A stretch of DNA of 12,236 nt from Syntrophomonas sp. UBA5288 (GCA_002408445.1 DHSK01000199.1:1-12236), one strand, 5' to 3'. Numbered from the stretch's first letter, positions 1-6,044 are shown. Numbers and translations: made by a program. The notes: generated by a model not told the origin, from the sequence alone.

Positions 1-21
1 AGTTATAAACAAAGGATTTAG
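1..21 (+). CDS. Possible 3' tail of the gene upstream of yajC
   Basis: Frame 1 is open from the window edge and ends in a TAG at 19-21, giving a tail SYKQRI. In many Firmicutes the gene directly before yajC is tgt (tRNA-guanine transglycosylase), so this could be its C-terminus. Six residues cannot identify a protein, and the fragment could be chance. Confidence 0.2.
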   Translation, partial: SYKQRI

Positions 22-71
22 CCGCATATTGGCGAAGTCATATAAAGTTTTGTACATGAGGAGTGATATGA

Positions 72-356
72 ATGTTTGGAGTAGCTAGTCAGCAAAGTTC
101 ATGGTTGCAGCTGGCGGTATGGTTTGGTGTGTTTCTGGCCATTTTTTATTTCTTTATTATTTTGCCCAACAAAAAAAAGGAAAAGAAACATGCTGAAACA
201 GTCAACAGTCTTCGCAAAGGCGATAAGGTTGTGACTATTGGCGGAATTAAAGGAGAAGTAGCCAGGATTAAAGATGAGTCCCTGTTTATTCGGGTCAGCG
301 ACAACACTGAGATCGAAGTATTAAAAAAGGCTATCGGCTACAAAGTCGAGGAGTAG
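72..356 (+). CDS. yajC: YajC, Sec translocon accessory membrane protein
   Basis: This is the small membrane subunit that associates with SecD and SecF at the SecYEG channel. The 94-residue product has the family layout: one hydrophobic segment at about residues 12-31 ending in the typical PNKKKEKK turn, then a small basic cytoplasmic domain with the conserved stretch LRKGDKVVTIGGIKGEV (about residues 47-63). The length is normal for YajC. The ATG at 72 follows a GAGGAG site at 58-63. A nearby ATG at 68 is out of frame. The next gene starts 6 nt after the stop, and its ribosome binding site lies inside the last codons of yajC, so translational coupling is likely. Identification is firm from the motif and from the secD-secF context. 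Confidence 0.95.
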   Translation: MFGVASQQSSWLQLAVWFGVFLAIFYFFIILPNKKKEKKHAETVNSLRKGDKVVTIGGIKGEVARIKDESLFIRVSDNTEIEVLKKAIGYKVEE

Positions 357-362
357 AATTAT

Positions 363-1022
363 ATGATAACCCTGCAATGTATAAAGGCAGATAAGTTTGT
401 TAATACCTTTATCAGCAAGGGCAACGAACATCTGGGAGTCATGGGTTATACTGATCATGGCCCGGTACATATTGGTCTGGTTTCACATCTTTGTCGGGAA
501 ATAATGACAAAACTGGGCTATAATATGAGGACGGCCGAACTGGCCGGAATTGCAGGCTACATGCATGATATCGGCAATGTCGTAAACCGCAACGGTCACA
601 GCCAGAGTGGTGCCCTTATGGCAATGGAAATACTTCGTAGATTGGGGATGGAGCCGGACGAAATATCTATCATATGTGCCGCTATAGGAAATCACGATGA
701 AGGCAGTGGCCACCCGGTCAATGAGGTGGCAGCTGCTTTGATTCTGGCAGATAAATCACATGTACACCGCAACCGGGTAAGAAATTTGGATGTGGCTACA
801 TTTGATATCCATGACCGGGTTAATTATGCGGTAGAAAATTCCAGGCTGGATATAAATGAGAAAAACCGGGTCATTACTATGCAATTGACCATAGACATAA
901 ATATCTGTCCGGTAATGGAGTATTTTGAGATATTCCTGAGCCGAATGTTAATGTGCCGAAGGGCGGCGAATTTTTTAAACTGTGAGTTTGAATTGATTAT
1001 TAATGATGCCAGACTTTTATAA
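363..1022 (+). CDS. HD-domain metal-dependent phosphohydrolase encoded in the sec operon
   Basis: The 219-residue product carries the HD superfamily metal-binding pattern: H36 in DHGPVH, the H68-D69 pair in YMHDIGN, H79, the H111-D112 pair in GNHDEGSGHP, and D130 in ILADKSH. The family hydrolyses phosphoester bonds in nucleotides or cyclic nucleotides; the substrate here cannot be read from the sequence. The N-terminal 130 residues hold the catalytic core. The C-terminal part (about 140-219) has no motif I recognise. There is no signal peptide or clear membrane segment, so it should be cytoplasmic. The start ATG follows GAGGAG at 348-353, which overlaps the end of yajC. I recall an HD gene between yajC and secD in several Clostridia, which suggests a link to export or envelope state, but this is unproven. 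Confidence 0.88.
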   Translation: MITLQCIKADKFVNTFISKGNEHLGVMGYTDHGPVHIGLVSHLCREIMTKLGYNMRTAELAGIAGYMHDIGNVVNRNGHSQSGALMAMEILRRLGMEPDEISIICAAIGNHDEGSGHPVNEVAAALILADKSHVHRNRVRNLDVATFDIHDRVNYAVENSRLDINEKNRVITMQLTIDINICPVMEYFEIFLSRMLMCRRAANFLNCEFELIINDARLL

Positions 1023-1043
1023 AGAGTATGTAAAAGTAGGTGG

Positions 1044-1050
1044 AAGGAGG
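1044..1050 (+). promoter_or_regulatory. Ribosome binding site that sets the secD start
   Basis: AAGGAGG lies 7 nt before the GTG at 1058. An upstream in-frame GTG at 1040 precedes this site and would put the Shine-Dalgarno inside the coding sequence, so 1058 is preferred. Confidence 0.85.
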
Positions 1051-1057
1051 ATGTGTA

Positions 1058-2263
1058 GTGCGAAAAAATACCAGTATTGCAATAATTTTGGCAATTATTA
1101 TAGCGCTAGGTATGCTGACATATTTTCTGAACAAGCCCATAATTAATAACTTGGATTTGGGCCTGGACTTGAAGGGCGGTCTCCACGTTGTTCTGGAAGC
1201 GCAGGAGAGCGGCGGTCAGAAGATAACGCCAGACACCATACAAAAATCAGTGGGAATATTAAGAACCAGAGTTGATAAACTCGGGGTAAGTGAACCAATT
1301 ATCTACCCACAGGGTGATAAAAGGGTAGTTGTAGAATTAGCTGGACTAAAGGATCCGGAACAGGCTGTTGATGTTATCAAAAGCACTGCTCAGCTGGAAT
1401 TCTGGGATCAAAATGGTAAAGTGCTGGTAACCGGCAAACATCTGAAAGATGCCAAAGCATCCGTAAATCAAGGTGGACAGGGTGCTGAAGTTAATATTGA
1501 ATTTGACAAGGAAGGCACCAGGTTATTTGCCGAAGCTACGCAGGCTAATGTGGGCAAACCTATTTCGATTGTAATAGACAAGAAAATTGTCAGTGCACCA
1601 ACCGTTGATGAAGCAATAACAGGCGGATCGGCCAGAATAACCGGGAATTTTACTGCCAAAGAAGCGGAAGACCTGGCGGTATTATTACGTTCCGGTGCAT
1701 TGCCGGTCAGCCTAAAAATAATGGAAAAACGGACAGTAGGACCGACTCTGGGCAGCGACTCTCTGAATAAGAGTGTTAAAGCCGGATTGGTTGGACTTTT
1801 AGCCGTATTGATATTTATGCTGGGATATTATCGTCTGCCTGGTTTAATAGCAGATATCAGTATGGTTTTGTATTCCATTCTGGTCCTCGGTACCATGGCT
1901 CTATTTGGGTCGGTGTTGACTTTGCCGGGTATTGCGGCCTTTGCTCTATCAATAGGTATGGCGGTGGATGCCAACGTTATTATATATGAACGTGTAAAAG
2001 AAGAATTACGAATGGGCAAGACGCTTAAGGCCGCCATTGAGGCTGGTTTTAACCGAGCCTTTTGGACCATTTTTGACTCCAATCTTACTACGTTGATTTC
2101 AGCGGTTGTACTTATGTATTTTGGAACCGGACCTATCAAAGGTTTTGCAGTGACGCTGTCTATAGGTATTGTAGCCAGTATGCTGGTGGCTTTGACCTTT
2201 ACGCGTTATCTCCTGGTTTTAAGTGCTGATATAACCAAAAATAACAAACTCTATGGGGTGTAA
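1058..2263 (+). CDS. secD: SecD, protein translocase subunit
   Basis: SecD uses the proton motive force with SecF to pull exported proteins out of the Sec channel. With the GTG start at 1058 the product has 401 residues, the short Gram-positive form, whereas E. coli SecD is over 600. Visible features in order are a transmembrane segment near residues 6-24, the conserved LGLDLKGG at about 34-41, an extracytoplasmic P1-type region including RVDKLGVSEP (about 71-80), the GPTLGSDSL segment entering TM2 (about 228-236), and the membrane signature LPGIAAFALSIGMAVDANV around 289-307, whose Asp in TM4 is thought to serve proton movement. Five more hydrophobic helices fill the C-terminal half. The gene is followed after 11 nt by secF, whose Shine-Dalgarno overlaps the secD stop codon. 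Confidence 0.95.
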   Translation: MRKNTSIAIILAIIIALGMLTYFLNKPIINNLDLGLDLKGGLHVVLEAQESGGQKITPDTIQKSVGILRTRVDKLGVSEPIIYPQGDKRVVVELAGLKDPEQAVDVIKSTAQLEFWDQNGKVLVTGKHLKDAKASVNQGGQGAEVNIEFDKEGTRLFAEATQANVGKPISIVIDKKIVSAPTVDEAITGGSARITGNFTAKEAEDLAVLLRSGALPVSLKIMEKRTVGPTLGSDSLNKSVKAGLVGLLAVLIFMLGYYRLPGLIADISMVLYSILVLGTMALFGSVLTLPGIAAFALSIGMAVDANVIIYERVKEELRMGKTLKAAIEAGFNRAFWTIFDSNLTTLISAVVLMYFGTGPIKGFAVTLSIGIVASMLVALTFTRYLLVLSADITKNNKLYGV

Positions 2264-2274
2264 GGAGGGTAGTC

Positions 2275-3117
2275 ATGCATTTAATTGAGAAAAGAAAGTA
2301 TTTCTATATTTTTTCTTCAATATTGATTATCGCCGGGATTATATCTATGTTTGCACAAGGTTTTAATCTTAGTATAGATTTTAAAGGCGGTTCACTTTTA
2401 CGCTATAAAATGGATGCATCCATATCAGCAGCTGAGGTAAGGGCTACGGTTGAAGACCTGGGTGTAGTTAAAGAGGCTAATATCCAGAAGAGCGGTGACG
2501 AGTTTTTCATCCGCACGATGGAGTTAGATCAACAGCAGACCAGTAAGATTACCAAGGGACTGGAAGCCAAATTTAAGAATGTTACCTATCAGAGTGCGGA
2601 AAGCGTTGGGGCCACGATAGGTAGTGAATTAACCCGTAATGCGATTCTATCAGTCCTGGTAGCCATGGCTTTAATGCTGGTGTATATTAGTTTTCGCTTT
2701 GAATGGACTTTTGGTCTGGCTGCCGTGCTGGCCTTATTCCATGATGTACTGATTGTGCTGGGATTGTTTTCGATATTCCAGTGGCAGATAGATAGTGCTT
2801 TTATTGCCGCCATTTTGACTGTAATAGGTTATTCTATCAACGATACCATAGTCATCTTTGACCGGGTTAGAGAGAATCTGCGCATGAAGAAAAAGGACGA
2901 TACAGCTACACTGTTAAACAAAAGTATTATGCAAACCTTAAATAGATCCATAAATACCGTATTAACATCATTGTTGCCGCTGGTTACCCTTTTCTTGTTC
3001 GGTGGATCAACTATAAAGATCTTTATACTGGCATTACTGCTTGGTTTTATCTTCGGGTGTTATTCTTCAATATGTGTGGCCAGCCCGATATATTATGAGA
3101 TAAAACAAAGAGGGTAA
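2275..3117 (+). CDS. secF: SecF, protein translocase subunit
   Basis: This is the partner of SecD in the RND-related complex that assists late steps of protein export. The 280-residue product has a first transmembrane helix at about 8-27, the family motif IDFKGGS (34-40), a small extracytoplasmic domain to about residue 110, GATIGSELTRNA entering TM2 (112-123), and the TM4 signature with GYSINDTIVIFDRVREN (185-201). Five further hydrophobic helices follow, matching the six-helix SecF topology. The ATG at 2275 sits behind a strong TAAGGAGGG that contains the secD stop (2261-2263). No terminator is visible between the secF stop and the next promoter, so the terminator in the following riboswitch may also stop sec operon transcripts (inference). 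Confidence 0.95.
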   Translation: MHLIEKRKYFYIFSSILIIAGIISMFAQGFNLSIDFKGGSLLRYKMDASISAAEVRATVEDLGVVKEANIQKSGDEFFIRTMELDQQQTSKITKGLEAKFKNVTYQSAESVGATIGSELTRNAILSVLVAMALMLVYISFRFEWTFGLAAVLALFHDVLIVLGLFSIFQWQIDSAFIAAILTVIGYSINDTIVIFDRVRENLRMKKKDDTATLLNKSIMQTLNRSINTVLTSLLPLVTLFLFGGSTIKIFILALLLGFIFGCYSSICVASPIYYEIKQRG

Positions 3118-3143
3118 TCTGCAAAATACTCTTTTATTTCCGG

Positions 3144-3172
3144 AAATGTTATGCTATACTGTATTAACATTT
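3144..3172. repeat. 8-bp inverted repeat around the efflux-gene -10 box
   Basis: AAATGTTA (3144-3151) and TAACATTT (3165-3172) are perfect inverted copies separated by 13 nt. The -10 hexamer lies between them. It could be an operator for a dimeric regulator. The same heptamer pair, in the opposite order, occurs at the lysA promoter. The arms are AT-rich, so chance is possible. Confidence 0.4.
3152..3160 (+). promoter_or_regulatory. Extended -10 promoter for the riboswitch and cation exporter
   Basis: TGCTATACT at 3152-3160 is an extended -10 element (TG-n plus a 5/6 match to TATAAT). The -35 region about 17 nt upstream (3132-3137, TTTTAT) is weak, as is common with extended -10 promoters. 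Transcription would start near 3167, just before the riboswitch. Confidence 0.65.
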
Positions 3173-3180
3173 AGATATTC

Positions 3181-3274
3181 TGGTCAGGCAGATTAGTGCT
3201 GGGCTCTAATGAGCAACGGTAGGATGCTAGTTATCCGTGGGACTTCATTATTATTAATGAAGTCCCATTTTTTA
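3181..3274 (+). promoter_or_regulatory. Probable NiCo (Ni2+/Co2+) riboswitch with terminator
   Basis: The leader of the CDF exporter contains the ordered segments GGCAG (3187-3191), GTGCTGGGC (3196-3204), GAGCAAC (3211-3217), GGATGCTAG (3222-3230) and GTGGGACT (3237-3244). These match my recollection of the NiCo (czcD) riboswitch consensus, a four-way junction that binds Ni2+ or Co2+. ATTAG (3192-3196) pairs with CTAAT (3206-3210), and ACGG (3216-3219) can pair with CCGT (3235-3238). The 3' edge of the aptamer overlaps the left arm of an intrinsic terminator. Metal binding should hold that arm and let transcription continue into the exporter. The closing stem is weak as I draw it (GGTC 3182-3185 with GACT 3241-3244, one wobble). 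Position, length and downstream gene all fit. Confidence 0.82.
3239..3273 (+). terminator. Riboswitch-controlled intrinsic terminator
   Basis: GGGACTTCATTA (3239-3250) and TAATGAAGTCCC (3255-3266) form a perfect 12-bp stem with a TTAT loop, followed by six T residues at 3268-3273. It sits between the aptamer and the exporter start, so it is the expression platform. It can also end read-through from secF. Confidence 0.92.
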
Positions 3275-3281
3275 TAACTAT

Positions 3282-3286
3282 GGAGG
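3282..3286 (+). promoter_or_regulatory. Ribosome binding site that sets the exporter start
   Basis: GGAGG at 3282-3286 overlaps an in-frame ATG at 3280, so that ATG cannot use it. The TTG at 3292 is 5 nt downstream and the ATG at 3298 is 11 nt downstream. The TTG is slightly preferred. Confidence 0.6.
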
Positions 3287-3291
3287 TTGAA

Positions 3292-4191
3292 TTGGAAATG
3301 GAAGTTCGGAGTAAAGCAGCCTGGTTTTCGGTCTTAAGCAACACCATTCTTATGTCTGCCAAACTGACCGTAGGCCTAATAATAGGTTCAATCAGCGTAA
3401 TATCGGAAGCTATTCACTCGGCTAATGATTTACTTGCTTCATTTATTGCTCTTTTTGCAGTAAAGACTTCCACCCGGCCCCCGGACAAGGAGCATCCTTA
3501 CGGACATGGCAAAATAGAAAACATCTCGGGTACGATTGAGGCTCTGCTAATATTTATTGCCGCCGGGCTGATTATCAAAGAGGCAATTGCCAAAATACAA
3601 ATAATTGCCGAAGGCGGGTCGGTCGTTAATCCGGGTTGGGGTATTGTCGTTATGGGATTTTCAGCCTTAATGAACTTTTTGGTATCCAGCTACCTTTTGA
3701 AAGTCGGCCGGGAAACGGATTCGATCGCATTGGAAGCTGACGGGATGCATTTACGTACTGATGTTTATACCTCACTGGGAGTTTTTATCGGTTTGCTTCT
3801 AATTAAACTGACCGGCTACCAGATGCTCGACCCTATCGCGGCTATCCTGGTGGCTCTTTTAATCGTAAAAGCAGCCTACGAACTGACCCGGAAGGCTTTT
3901 CGGCCTTTAATGGATACGGCTCTGGATGATGAAGTTATTGCCCTGACTGAATCTATTTTAGGCAACTGCTGTAACGATTATGTTGAATATCATGATCTTC
4001 GCACCAGAAAATCCGGGCAGGTATCATATATTGATTTGCATCTGGTCTTAAAAGCAGACAAAAGTATTCAGGAAGCACATGATTTATGTGATTTAATTGA
4101 AGAAAGAATAAAAAAGGAAATACCTCATTCTAATGTACTTATACATGTTGAACCTGATAATCGTATGCAAATGTTTAATTATCAAAATTGA
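3292..4191 (+). CDS. CDF-family divalent cation efflux transporter, probably Ni/Co
   Basis: This is a cation diffusion facilitator that exports divalent metal in exchange for protons. With the TTG start it has 299 residues, normal for the family. The two metal-site signatures are visible: H42 and D46 (HSAND) in TM2 and H153 and D157 (HLRTD) in TM5. The usual cytoplasmic signature after TM2, KEHPYGHGKIE, is also present. Six hydrophobic segments fill residues 10-200. The C-terminal domain (about 205-290) has the expected histidines in HDLR, DLHL and NVLIHVEP. The TM2 residues resemble FieF-like exporters of Zn, Fe, Co or Ni; the riboswitch ahead of the gene points to Ni or Co. It has its own promoter and is followed by hairpins, so it is probably monocistronic. 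The start is uncertain among 3280, 3292 and 3298. Confidence 0.92.
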   Translation: MEMEVRSKAAWFSVLSNTILMSAKLTVGLIIGSISVISEAIHSANDLLASFIALFAVKTSTRPPDKEHPYGHGKIENISGTIEALLIFIAAGLIIKEAIAKIQIIAEGGSVVNPGWGIVVMGFSALMNFLVSSYLLKVGRETDSIALEADGMHLRTDVYTSLGVFIGLLLIKLTGYQMLDPIAAILVALLIVKAAYELTRKAFRPLMDTALDDEVIALTESILGNCCNDYVEYHDLRTRKSGQVSYIDLHLVLKADKSIQEAHDLCDLIEERIKKEIPHSNVLIHVEPDNRMQMFNYQN

Positions 4192-4203
4192 GATAAGCTC
4201 ATC

Positions 4204-4265
4204 ATTAAGGGAAGACCGCGATTGAGGCGTACATGCGTACGTCGATTGAGCGGTCTTTCCTTAAT
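4204..4265 (+). terminator. Long compound hairpin after the cation exporter
   Basis: Arms 4204-4219 (ATTAAGGGAAGACCGC) and 4250-4265 pair over 16 bp with one G-U. The 30-nt apical region contains a second hairpin, CGTAC (4228-4232) with GTACG (4237-4241), flanked by a direct repeat of CGATTGAG (4219-4226 and 4243-4250). No T-run follows directly, so termination may rely on the next hairpin. Transcription-end or mRNA-stabilising roles are both possible. Confidence 0.7.
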
Positions 4266-4287
4266 AACGCAGTTATTGGGCTTTTTT
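4263..4287 (+). terminator. Short hairpin with a T-run
   Basis: AATAAC (4263-4268) pairs with GTTATT (4272-4277) around a GCA loop. After GGGC comes a run of six T residues (4282-4287). The AT-rich stem is weak alone and shares three bases with the preceding hairpin, so the two folds exclude each other at the base. Confidence 0.5.
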
Positions 4288-4297
4288 GACGCTCTGC

Positions 4298-4325
4298 AAC
4301 CGGGTAGTTAACCCGGTTTATTTTA
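4298..4325 (+). terminator. GC-rich hairpin terminator before the lysA promoter
   Basis: AACCGGGT (4298-4305) and ACCCGGTT (4311-4318) form an 8-bp stem with an AGTTA loop, followed by TATTTTAT. It is a plausible intrinsic terminator insulating lysA from upstream transcription. Confidence 0.65.
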
Positions 4326-4347
4326 TGTATGATGTATTTTTAGACCG

Positions 4348-4380
4348 TTAACATTGACGCATAATCAAGACTAATGTTAA
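4348..4380. repeat. 8-bp inverted repeat overlapping the lysA promoter
   Basis: TTAACATT (4348-4355) and AATGTTAA (4373-4380) are perfect inverted copies separated by 17 nt. The left arm covers the first bases of the -35 box and the right arm covers part of the -10 box. This placement would suit an operator. Confidence 0.45.
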
Positions 4381-4383
4381 AAT
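4354..4383 (+). promoter_or_regulatory. lysA promoter
   Basis: TTGACG (4354-4359) and TAAAAT (4378-4383) are separated by 18 nt. A TG at 4375-4376 makes the -10 an extended one. Transcription would start near 4390, leaving a short leader of about 30 nt with no room for a lysine riboswitch. Confidence 0.7.
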
Positions 4384-4405
4384 AACGACACTTTTATAAC
4401 TACCC

Positions 4406-4411
4406 AAGGAG
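4406..4411 (+). promoter_or_regulatory. Ribosome binding site that sets the lysA start
   Basis: AAGGAG ends 1 nt before the in-frame GTG at 4413, which is too close, and 10 nt before the TTG at 4422. The TTG is therefore preferred. The first in-frame ATG at 4440 is too far away. Confidence 0.6.
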
Positions 4412-4421
4412 AGTGGATTAT

Positions 4422-5738
4422 TTGAATCTGGCTGAAAATATGAAAATAAACGATAGAGGGCATTTGGAAATTGCCGGAATTGAGGCTGCAGCTTTGATTA
4501 AAGAATATGGGTCACCTCTTTATGTACTTGATGAACAAGTATTTCGAAATAACTGCAGCAAGTTTCGGAATGCGTTTGCGGATTTAGGCGATTCCCTGGT
4601 GATATATGCCAGCAAGACCCTTTCCTGTCTGGCTGCCTGTACCATGGTAAAAGAAGAGGGATTGGGGCTCGATGTAGTTTCCGGAGGCGAGTTATATACT
4701 GCTTTACAGGTTGGTTTTCCCCAGGAGAAAATCTATTTCCATGGCAATAATAAGACCCGGGAAGAACTGCGTTTTGCGGTTTCCAGTCATATCGGCCGCA
4801 TCGTAGTCGATAATTTATGGGAACTTAATTTACTAAATCAAGTTTGTCAGGAACTTAAAGTAACCCAGGATATCATGTTGCGAGTGTCACCAGGAATAGA
4901 AGCCCATACCCACGAGTATATCAAGACCGGACAGATAGATTCCAAATTTGGTTTTACTTTAAGCACCGGACAGGCCATGGAAGCAGTAAAAGAAGCTCTA
5001 AAAACTTCCACCCTGAATCTGATTGGAATTCACTGCCATATCGGCTCCCAGATATTTGAAATGGAATCCTTCAGTCATACGGCAGAGGTTATGGTGGCTT
5101 TTATGAGTGAAATAAAACAAACCTGCCGGCTGGAGTTGGATGAACTGGACCTGGGGGGAGGTTTTGGTATTTATTACAGCAATGGCGATGAACCGGTGCC
5201 GGCCCGCCAATGGGCCGAAGCCGTAATGAACACGGTAAAGGCTAAATGCAGCCATATGGGCCTTAAGATGCCAAAAATAATCGTGGAACCCGGGCGCGCC
5301 ATATCCGGACCGGCCGGAACAACCCTCTATACGGTGGGAAGTATCAAAGACATTCCGGGCATAAGAAAGTATGTTTCCGTGGACGGAGGCATGACTGATA
5401 ATCCCCGTCATATTCTCTATCAGGCTAAATATGAAGCAATAGTTGCCAATAAAGCTGACCAGGAGCCATCGGAAACGGTCTCCATAGCCGGCCACTGCTG
5501 TGAATCAGGTGATATGCTGATCTGGGATATTGAACTCCCGGAAATTGAAAGCGGAGACATTCTGGCCGTCAGCGCTACCGGAGCTTACAATTATTCCATG
5601 GCCAGCAATTATAATAAATTTCCCCGTCCCGCCATGGTCCTGGTTAACAACGGTAGCGCCGAGGTTATAATCAGAAGGGAAAGCTACGCAGATATAATTA
5701 GGAATGAAATACTGCCGGAAAGATTAATGCAGAAATAA
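4422..5738 (+). CDS. lysA: Diaminopimelate decarboxylase (LysA)
   Basis: This PLP enzyme decarboxylates meso-diaminopimelate to L-lysine, the last step of lysine synthesis. From the TTG start it has 438 residues, normal for the family. The alanine-racemase-like barrel shows the PLP lysine at K65 (YASKTL), the segment GLDVVSGGEL (about 81-90), HIGSQ (206-210), the glycine loop LGGGFG (about 244-249) and EPGR (289-292), which bind the cofactor phosphate. The C-terminal beta domain carries the catalytic-cysteine motif CESGD (C360) and GAY (387-389), contributed across the dimer interface. The family also includes ornithine/arginine and carboxynorspermidine decarboxylases; the HIGSQ, EPGR and CESGD set and overall style favour LysA. 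It has its own promoter and a strong terminator, so it seems monocistronic. Confidence 0.93.
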   Translation: MNLAENMKINDRGHLEIAGIEAAALIKEYGSPLYVLDEQVFRNNCSKFRNAFADLGDSLVIYASKTLSCLAACTMVKEEGLGLDVVSGGELYTALQVGFPQEKIYFHGNNKTREELRFAVSSHIGRIVVDNLWELNLLNQVCQELKVTQDIMLRVSPGIEAHTHEYIKTGQIDSKFGFTLSTGQAMEAVKEALKTSTLNLIGIHCHIGSQIFEMESFSHTAEVMVAFMSEIKQTCRLELDELDLGGGFGIYYSNGDEPVPARQWAEAVMNTVKAKCSHMGLKMPKIIVEPGRAISGPAGTTLYTVGSIKDIPGIRKYVSVDGGMTDNPRHILYQAKYEAIVANKADQEPSETVSIAGHCCESGDMLIWDIELPEIESGDILAVSATGAYNYSMASNYNKFPRPAMVLVNNGSAEVIIRRESYADIIRNEILPERLMQK

Positions 5739-5766
5739 AGTTCATTAAAAATTAGACGCTTAATAT

Positions 5767-5804
5767 AAGCCAGGCATGATGACGGTTCTTATGCCTGGCT
5801 TTTA
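5767..5804 (+). terminator. lysA intrinsic terminator
   Basis: AAGCCAGGCAT (5767-5777) and ATGCCTGGCTT (5791-5801) form an 11-bp stem with a 13-nt loop. The T-rich tail is TTTTATTATA, and the repeat element follows directly. The element probably inserted at the very edge of this terminator. Confidence 0.9.
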
Positions 5805-5809
5805 TTATA

Positions 5810-5963
5810 AGAGTTTTGCTAATTCCCAAAACCCCGTTTGTCATTGCTATGAATAACGGTTTTTTGTCATCCTGAGCGAAGCCGAAGGATCTTCCCATCT
5901 CGGAGATTACAAGATCCTTCACTACGTTCAGGATGACATTCGAAGTTAATTATGCAAAACTTT
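5810..5963. mobile_element. MITE-like non-coding element with terminal inverted repeats
   Basis: The ends are inverted copies: AGAGTTTTGC-TAATT at 5810-5824 and AATTATGCAAAACTTT at 5948-5963, a match over about 16 bp with one gap and one mismatch. TA dinucleotides flank both ends (5808-5809 and 5964-5965), as for IS630/mariner-type insertions. The longer TATTATA also repeats on both sides (5803-5809 and 5964-5970), so the duplication could be 7 bp. Including TIR bases, CTTTTATTATA occurs at 5799-5809 and 5960-5970. No coding sequence is present, so it would need a transposase in trans. The first 25 bases recur at the window end (12210-12236). The centre is a long imperfect palindrome. Confidence 0.75.
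5865..5938. repeat. REP-like palindrome inside the element
   Basis: TGTCATCCTGA (5865-5875) pairs with TCAGGATGACA (5928-5938), and GAAGGATCTT (5884-5893) pairs with AAGATCCTTC (5911-5920), with an internal loop between the two stems. A small ATCT-CGG-AGAT hairpin (5897-5907) sits at the tip. The TCATCCTGAGCGAAGCCGAA type of sequence is one I recall as a dispersed repeat in many unrelated bacterial genomes. Confidence 0.8.
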
Positions 5964-6035
5964 TATTATAGGAACTTTATGCCATCAATAACAAAACTAA
6001 CTAAAGCATGATAATGCCAAATATTGGGGAGATTA

Positions 6036-6044
6036 TGATATAAT
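6036..6044 (+). promoter_or_regulatory. Extended -10 promoter for the cca-scp-ytfJ gene run
   Basis: TGATATAAT at 6036-6044 is a perfect -10 hexamer with an upstream TG. There is no good -35 box at the expected distance (around 6016-6021). Transcription would start near 6051, about 26 nt before the TTG start. It is the only clear promoter seen before the seven downstream genes. Confidence 0.7.

Noticed and set aside
4209..4253. GGGAAGACCGCG followed by a hairpin resembles the conserved T-box antiterminator sequence.
   Set aside because: The match to GGGTGGNACCGCG is only partial, the specifier and other T-box stems would have to lie inside the exporter coding region, and a strong promoter for lysA lies downstream of it.
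4384..4421. Possible lysine riboswitch upstream of lysA.
   Set aside because: The predicted leader is only about 30 nt, far too short for an L-box, and none of its conserved segments are visible upstream.
4998..5495. A 165-codon open frame on the minus strand within lysA.
   Set aside because: It lies wholly inside a well-supported gene, has no recognisable protein features, and its composition looks like an antisense shadow.
5813..5832. GTTTTG and CAAAAC near the element's left end could form an IS200/IS605-style subterminal hairpin.
   Set aside because: The element has clear terminal inverted repeats and flanking TA, which favours a MITE of a cut-and-paste family over a single-strand IS605-type element.
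5797..5970. CRISPR-like repeats suggested by repeated short motifs in the lysA-cca intergenic region.
   Set aside because: There is only one inverted pair and one flanking duplication, with no regular repeat-spacer spacing and no cas genes.
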